A DNA stretch of 6,216 nucleotides from Candidatus Peregrinibacteria bacterium RIFOXYB2_FULL_32_7 (lineage in GTDB: Bacteria; Patescibacteriota; Gracilibacteria; UBA1369; GWF2-33-10): NCBI GenBank assembly GCA_001787465.1, contig MFXJ01000111.1, forward strand, positions 1 through 6,216, in the 5' to 3' direction. A program made the translations under genes and the position numbers. The notes below the pieces were generated by a model. The model made no database searches. It had not been told where the DNA came from and worked only from the letters and a program-made list of their open reading frames with translations. This document shows, piece after piece, positions 4,412 through 6,216 of this stretch; position 1 is the first letter of the stretch, and the number at the start of each line of letters is the position of its first letter.

Positions 4412-5002
4412 TTATTGCACTTCAAATGTTTTCAAACTAGTCGAGAGTTTGTTATCAATTTCTTCGCCTGCATTGTTAAGCATTGTTCCTGTTGCCGTGT
4501 ATCCGAAACTTCCTTTTACTGCATATATTTGCATGAATTTGAAAGTATCTCCATCGCGCTGATTTTTACCTTCAAAAACTGCAAAAATAGCATCAGTACT
4601 AGTTCCGCTAATTTTTATTTTCACATTTTGTTCAGCAATTTTTTTGAAATTAATTAGATCGCCTGAGTGTTTATTCAGCATTTCTTGCGCAAAACTGATG
4701 TTATCTAAATTAGGTTTTAAAGTCCTTTTATCAATATTTATATTTGTATGAAAATATCCATTATTTGGATCTGTGAAAGTTACAATTGTGGTTTCTGGAA
4801 AATCATCAGCTAGTTCAGTTTGAATCGCCCAATTTTTTGGATATCTAATAGCAAAATCTTCTACTGCATAAAGTTTGAAATCCTCTGCGCTTACTTCTGT
4901 AGTAGCAGTTGGTGTTTCTTCCTCGCCAAAACAGCCAGAAAAGAATAGAAAAAAGGATAAAGAAAAAAGGATAAAGAAGAAGGTGATAAGAATTTTTTTC
5001 AT
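4412..5002 (-). CDS. Secreted lipoprotein with a PsbP/DUF1795-like domain
   Basis: The 196-residue protein begins with KK and a long hydrophobic stretch (4-22) ending in FSGC, a lipobox with Phe in place of the usual Leu at -3. Cys24 would be lipidated, tethering the protein to the outer face of the membrane. An acidic and Thr-rich linker (27-40) follows. The remaining domain starts YAVEDFAIRYPKNW (45-58) and includes VTFTDPNNGYFHTNINI (74-90), FMQIYAVKGSFGYTATGT (156-173) and a C-terminal SLKTFEV. The pattern of 'F-x-I-x-YP-x-x-W ... I-x-F ... a late tyrosine-rich strand and helix' is that of small PsbP/Mog1-like domains, common in bacterial lipoproteins of unknown role. No catalytic residues can be named. 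It has its own promoter and a 5' leader with repeats. Confidence 0.75.
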   Translation of the reverse strand: MKKILITFFFILFSLSFFLFFSGCFGEEETPTATTEVSAEDFKLYAVEDFAIRYPKNWAIQTELADDFPETTIVTFTDPNNGYFHTNINIDKRTLKPNLDNISFAQEMLNKHSGDLINFKKIAEQNVKIKISGTSTDAIFAVFEGKNQRDGDTFKFMQIYAVKGSFGYTATGTMLNNAGEEIDNKLSTSLKTFEVQ

Positions 5003-5006
5003 TTTT

Positions 5007-5034
5007 TTAGATTAAAGGTTTAGATACAATCTAA
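5007..5034 (-). promoter_or_regulatory. Repeated TTAGAT/ATCTAA motifs in the lipoprotein leader
   Basis: In plus-strand terms TTAGAT occurs at 5007-5012 and 5020-5025, and ATCTAA at 5029-5034. In the transcript the upstream TTAGAT can pair either with the adjacent ATCTAA over 3 nt or with the one next to the start codon (7 bp, counting the extra T/A pair). These are mutually exclusive stems, the second reaching to within a few bases of the ATG. They could equally be a protein-binding site. Confidence 0.4.
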
Positions 5035-5053
5035 TTTATTAGAATACTTTTTT

Positions 5054-5082
5054 ATTATATGGATTTTTGGGCATTATGTAAA
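5054..5082 (-). promoter_or_regulatory. Near-consensus sigma-70 promoter for the lipoprotein gene
   Basis: On the minus strand TTTACA (5082-5077) and TATAAT (5059-5054) are separated by 17 bp. The -35 matches at 5 of 6 and the -10 at 6 of 6 positions. Initiation near 5047 would give a leader of about 45 nt. The -35 starts 3 bp after the purD stop codon, so the lipoprotein can be transcribed independently of purD. Confidence 0.7.
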
Positions 5083-5085
5083 TAA

Positions 5086-6216
5086 TTAGATTTCTTTCAT
5101 ATGTTTCACTCTTTTTAAAACTAAATCTTGAGTGCCAATATCTTTTCTGTGAAAGACTGGTCCTTTGATATGTTTTATTGCTTCTTCACATAATTTTTCT
5201 GCTTCAACTAAATTTTCGCCAATTCCAGTAACGCCGATTGCTCTTGAGCCACAAAGTTTTAAATCATTTTTCGTGCCATCAACTGAAGCAAAATAAATTT
5301 TCACATTCTTAGGAATTTTTTCATAATCAATCGTGATTTTTTCTCCTTTAATGGCTTGATCTGGATATCCTTCAGGAACTACATACTTGCAAACAGTAGC
5401 TTTTTTTTCAAATTCAACTTTAATTTGATCTAAATTGCCTTTAATTATTGCTTGGCAAATTTCAATTAAATCAGTTTTCAAAATTGGCAAAATGTTCATA
5501 GCTTCAGGATCACCAAAGCGGATGTTATATTCGATCAGTTTGATACCATTTTTTGTTACCATAAATCCGCCGTACATAATGCCTTTGTAGGGAACTAAGG
5601 TTTCTTCTTGGATGGCTTTGGTAACTTTTACATTGATTTCATGAGCATTTTTTATGTTTTGTTCAGTCAAAAAAGGAAGTTTCATGTCCGTGTCTGAATA
5701 CGATCCCATGCCGCCAGTATTTGGACCAGTGTCGTTTTCGTAAGCTCTTTTGTGGTCTTGAACTGCTGGTGTATCAACCACATTTTCGCCATCCACAAAA
5801 CTGATTAAACTAAATTCCTCACCGATTAATTTCTCTTCAATTACTACTTTTCCGCATTCATCAATACATTGACAAGCATATTCATAACCGTCTTTTATAC
5901 CATTTAAATGATCACCAACAACTTTTACGCCTTTTCCTCCCTTCAAAGCATCATATTTAACAACAAAATTTCCGTTTAAGGCTTCCATAAATTCTTTGAT
6001 TCCTTCCTTTTTGCTAAAAGTTTTGTATTTTGGATTTCCAGGAATGTTGTATTTATCAAGTAAATTTCGAGTAAAATTCTTTGAAGCTTCGAGGTCAGCA
6101 TTAACTTGATGAGGAGCAATGCAAGGAATATTTAAAGTTTGTAAAAAATTTGTAATTCCTTTGGCAATTGGATCCTCAGGACCAATAATAGCAAAATCAG
6201 GTCTAATTTTTTCCGC
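5086..6216 (-). CDS. purD: Phosphoribosylamine-glycine ligase, 5' end missing (runs off right edge)
   Basis: PurD joins glycine to phosphoribosylamine using ATP in the second step of purine synthesis. The reading frame is open to the window edge (376 residues seen). Full-length proteins have about 420-440, so roughly the first 50 residues, with the N-terminal Rossmann strand, are missing. The visible part has DFAIIGPEDPIAKGI, then the ATP-grasp domain with VVKYDALKGGKGVKV, DHKRAYENDTGPNTGGMG, YGGFMV and the metal and phosphate site EYNIRFGDPEAMN. The C-terminal domain has CKYVVPEGYP and ends in GPVFHRKDIGTQDLVLKRVKHMK. Bacterial PurD usually has GDPETQ and KADGLAAGKGV, so GDPEAMN, KYDALKGGKGV and the C-terminal block look closer to archaeal PurD. 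An internal Met at 5988 is not the start. No other purine gene is visible. Confidence 0.93.
   Translation of the reverse strand, partial: AEKIRPDFAIIGPEDPIAKGITNFLQTLNIPCIAPHQVNADLEASKNFTRNLLDKYNIPGNPKYKTFSKKEGIKEFMEALNGNFVVKYDALKGGKGVKVVGDHLNGIKDGYEYACQCIDECGKVVIEEKLIGEEFSLISFVDGENVVDTPAVQDHKRAYENDTGPNTGGMGSYSDTDMKLPFLTEQNIKNAHEINVKVTKAIQEETLVPYKGIMYGGFMVTKNGIKLIEYNIRFGDPEAMNILPILKTDLIEICQAIIKGNLDQIKVEFEKKATVCKYVVPEGYPDQAIKGEKITIDYEKIPKNVKIYFASVDGTKNDLKLCGSRAIGVTGIGENLVEAEKLCEEAIKHIKGPVFHRKDIGTQDLVLKRVKHMKEI

Noticed and set aside
4334..4657. Plus-strand open frame of 107 codons
   Set aside because: It starts in the heptamer array and continues antisense to the lipoprotein gene.

Overview
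This is an A+T-rich stretch of a bacterial chromosome with short intergenic spaces. The standard bacterial code applies, since TGA ends both the pantothenate kinase and methyltransferase genes. Both tRNA genes encode their own CCA end, and almost no start codon has a Shine-Dalgarno sequence. A fermentative D-2-hydroxyacid dehydrogenase, a pyrophosphate-driven ion pump, a membrane-anchored DsbA-like protein and an archaeal-looking PurD together suggest an uncultured anaerobic bacterium. A Candidate Phyla Radiation (Patescibacteria) member is plausible. That placement is inference; no rRNA or other taxonomic marker is present.

Layout. 1-297 (-) is the N-terminal part of a membrane pyrophosphatase (hppA), running off the left edge. 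298-459 is a divergent intergenic region with a good promoter for the next gene. 460-1323 (+) is type II pantothenate kinase (coaW). 1363-1438 is tRNA-Cys(GCA) and 1693-1780 is tRNA-Leu(UAA). Between and after the tRNAs lie hairpins and short AT-rich repeats but no gene. 1841-2563 (+) is an anchored DsbA-like thiol oxidoreductase. It converges on a minus-strand block: an SAM-dependent methyltransferase (2668-3330), a D-lactate dehydrogenase-like enzyme (3346-4296), a PsbP-like lipoprotein (4412-5002) and purD (5086 to the right edge, 5' end missing).

The genes are mostly housekeeping: CoA synthesis, purine synthesis, fermentative NADH reoxidation, PPi-driven ion pumping and extracytoplasmic disulfide chemistry. 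The dehydrogenase and methyltransferase genes are close enough to be co-transcribed. The lipoprotein has its own near-consensus promoter just after purD. I see no defence, toxin or other dedicated system.

The unusual content is structural. (1) A roughly 180-bp imperfect palindrome covers the junction of the two convergent genes, and its outer arms encode the C-termini of both, in different frames. (2) Two copies of a small GC-rich structured repeat, consensus CCCGCCWGAA...TCGGGCWGG with a compensatory W pair, occur in the window: one intergenic, one inside coaW. This resembles the Rickettsia palindromic elements that insert into genes. (3) Hairpins crowd around the two tRNA genes.
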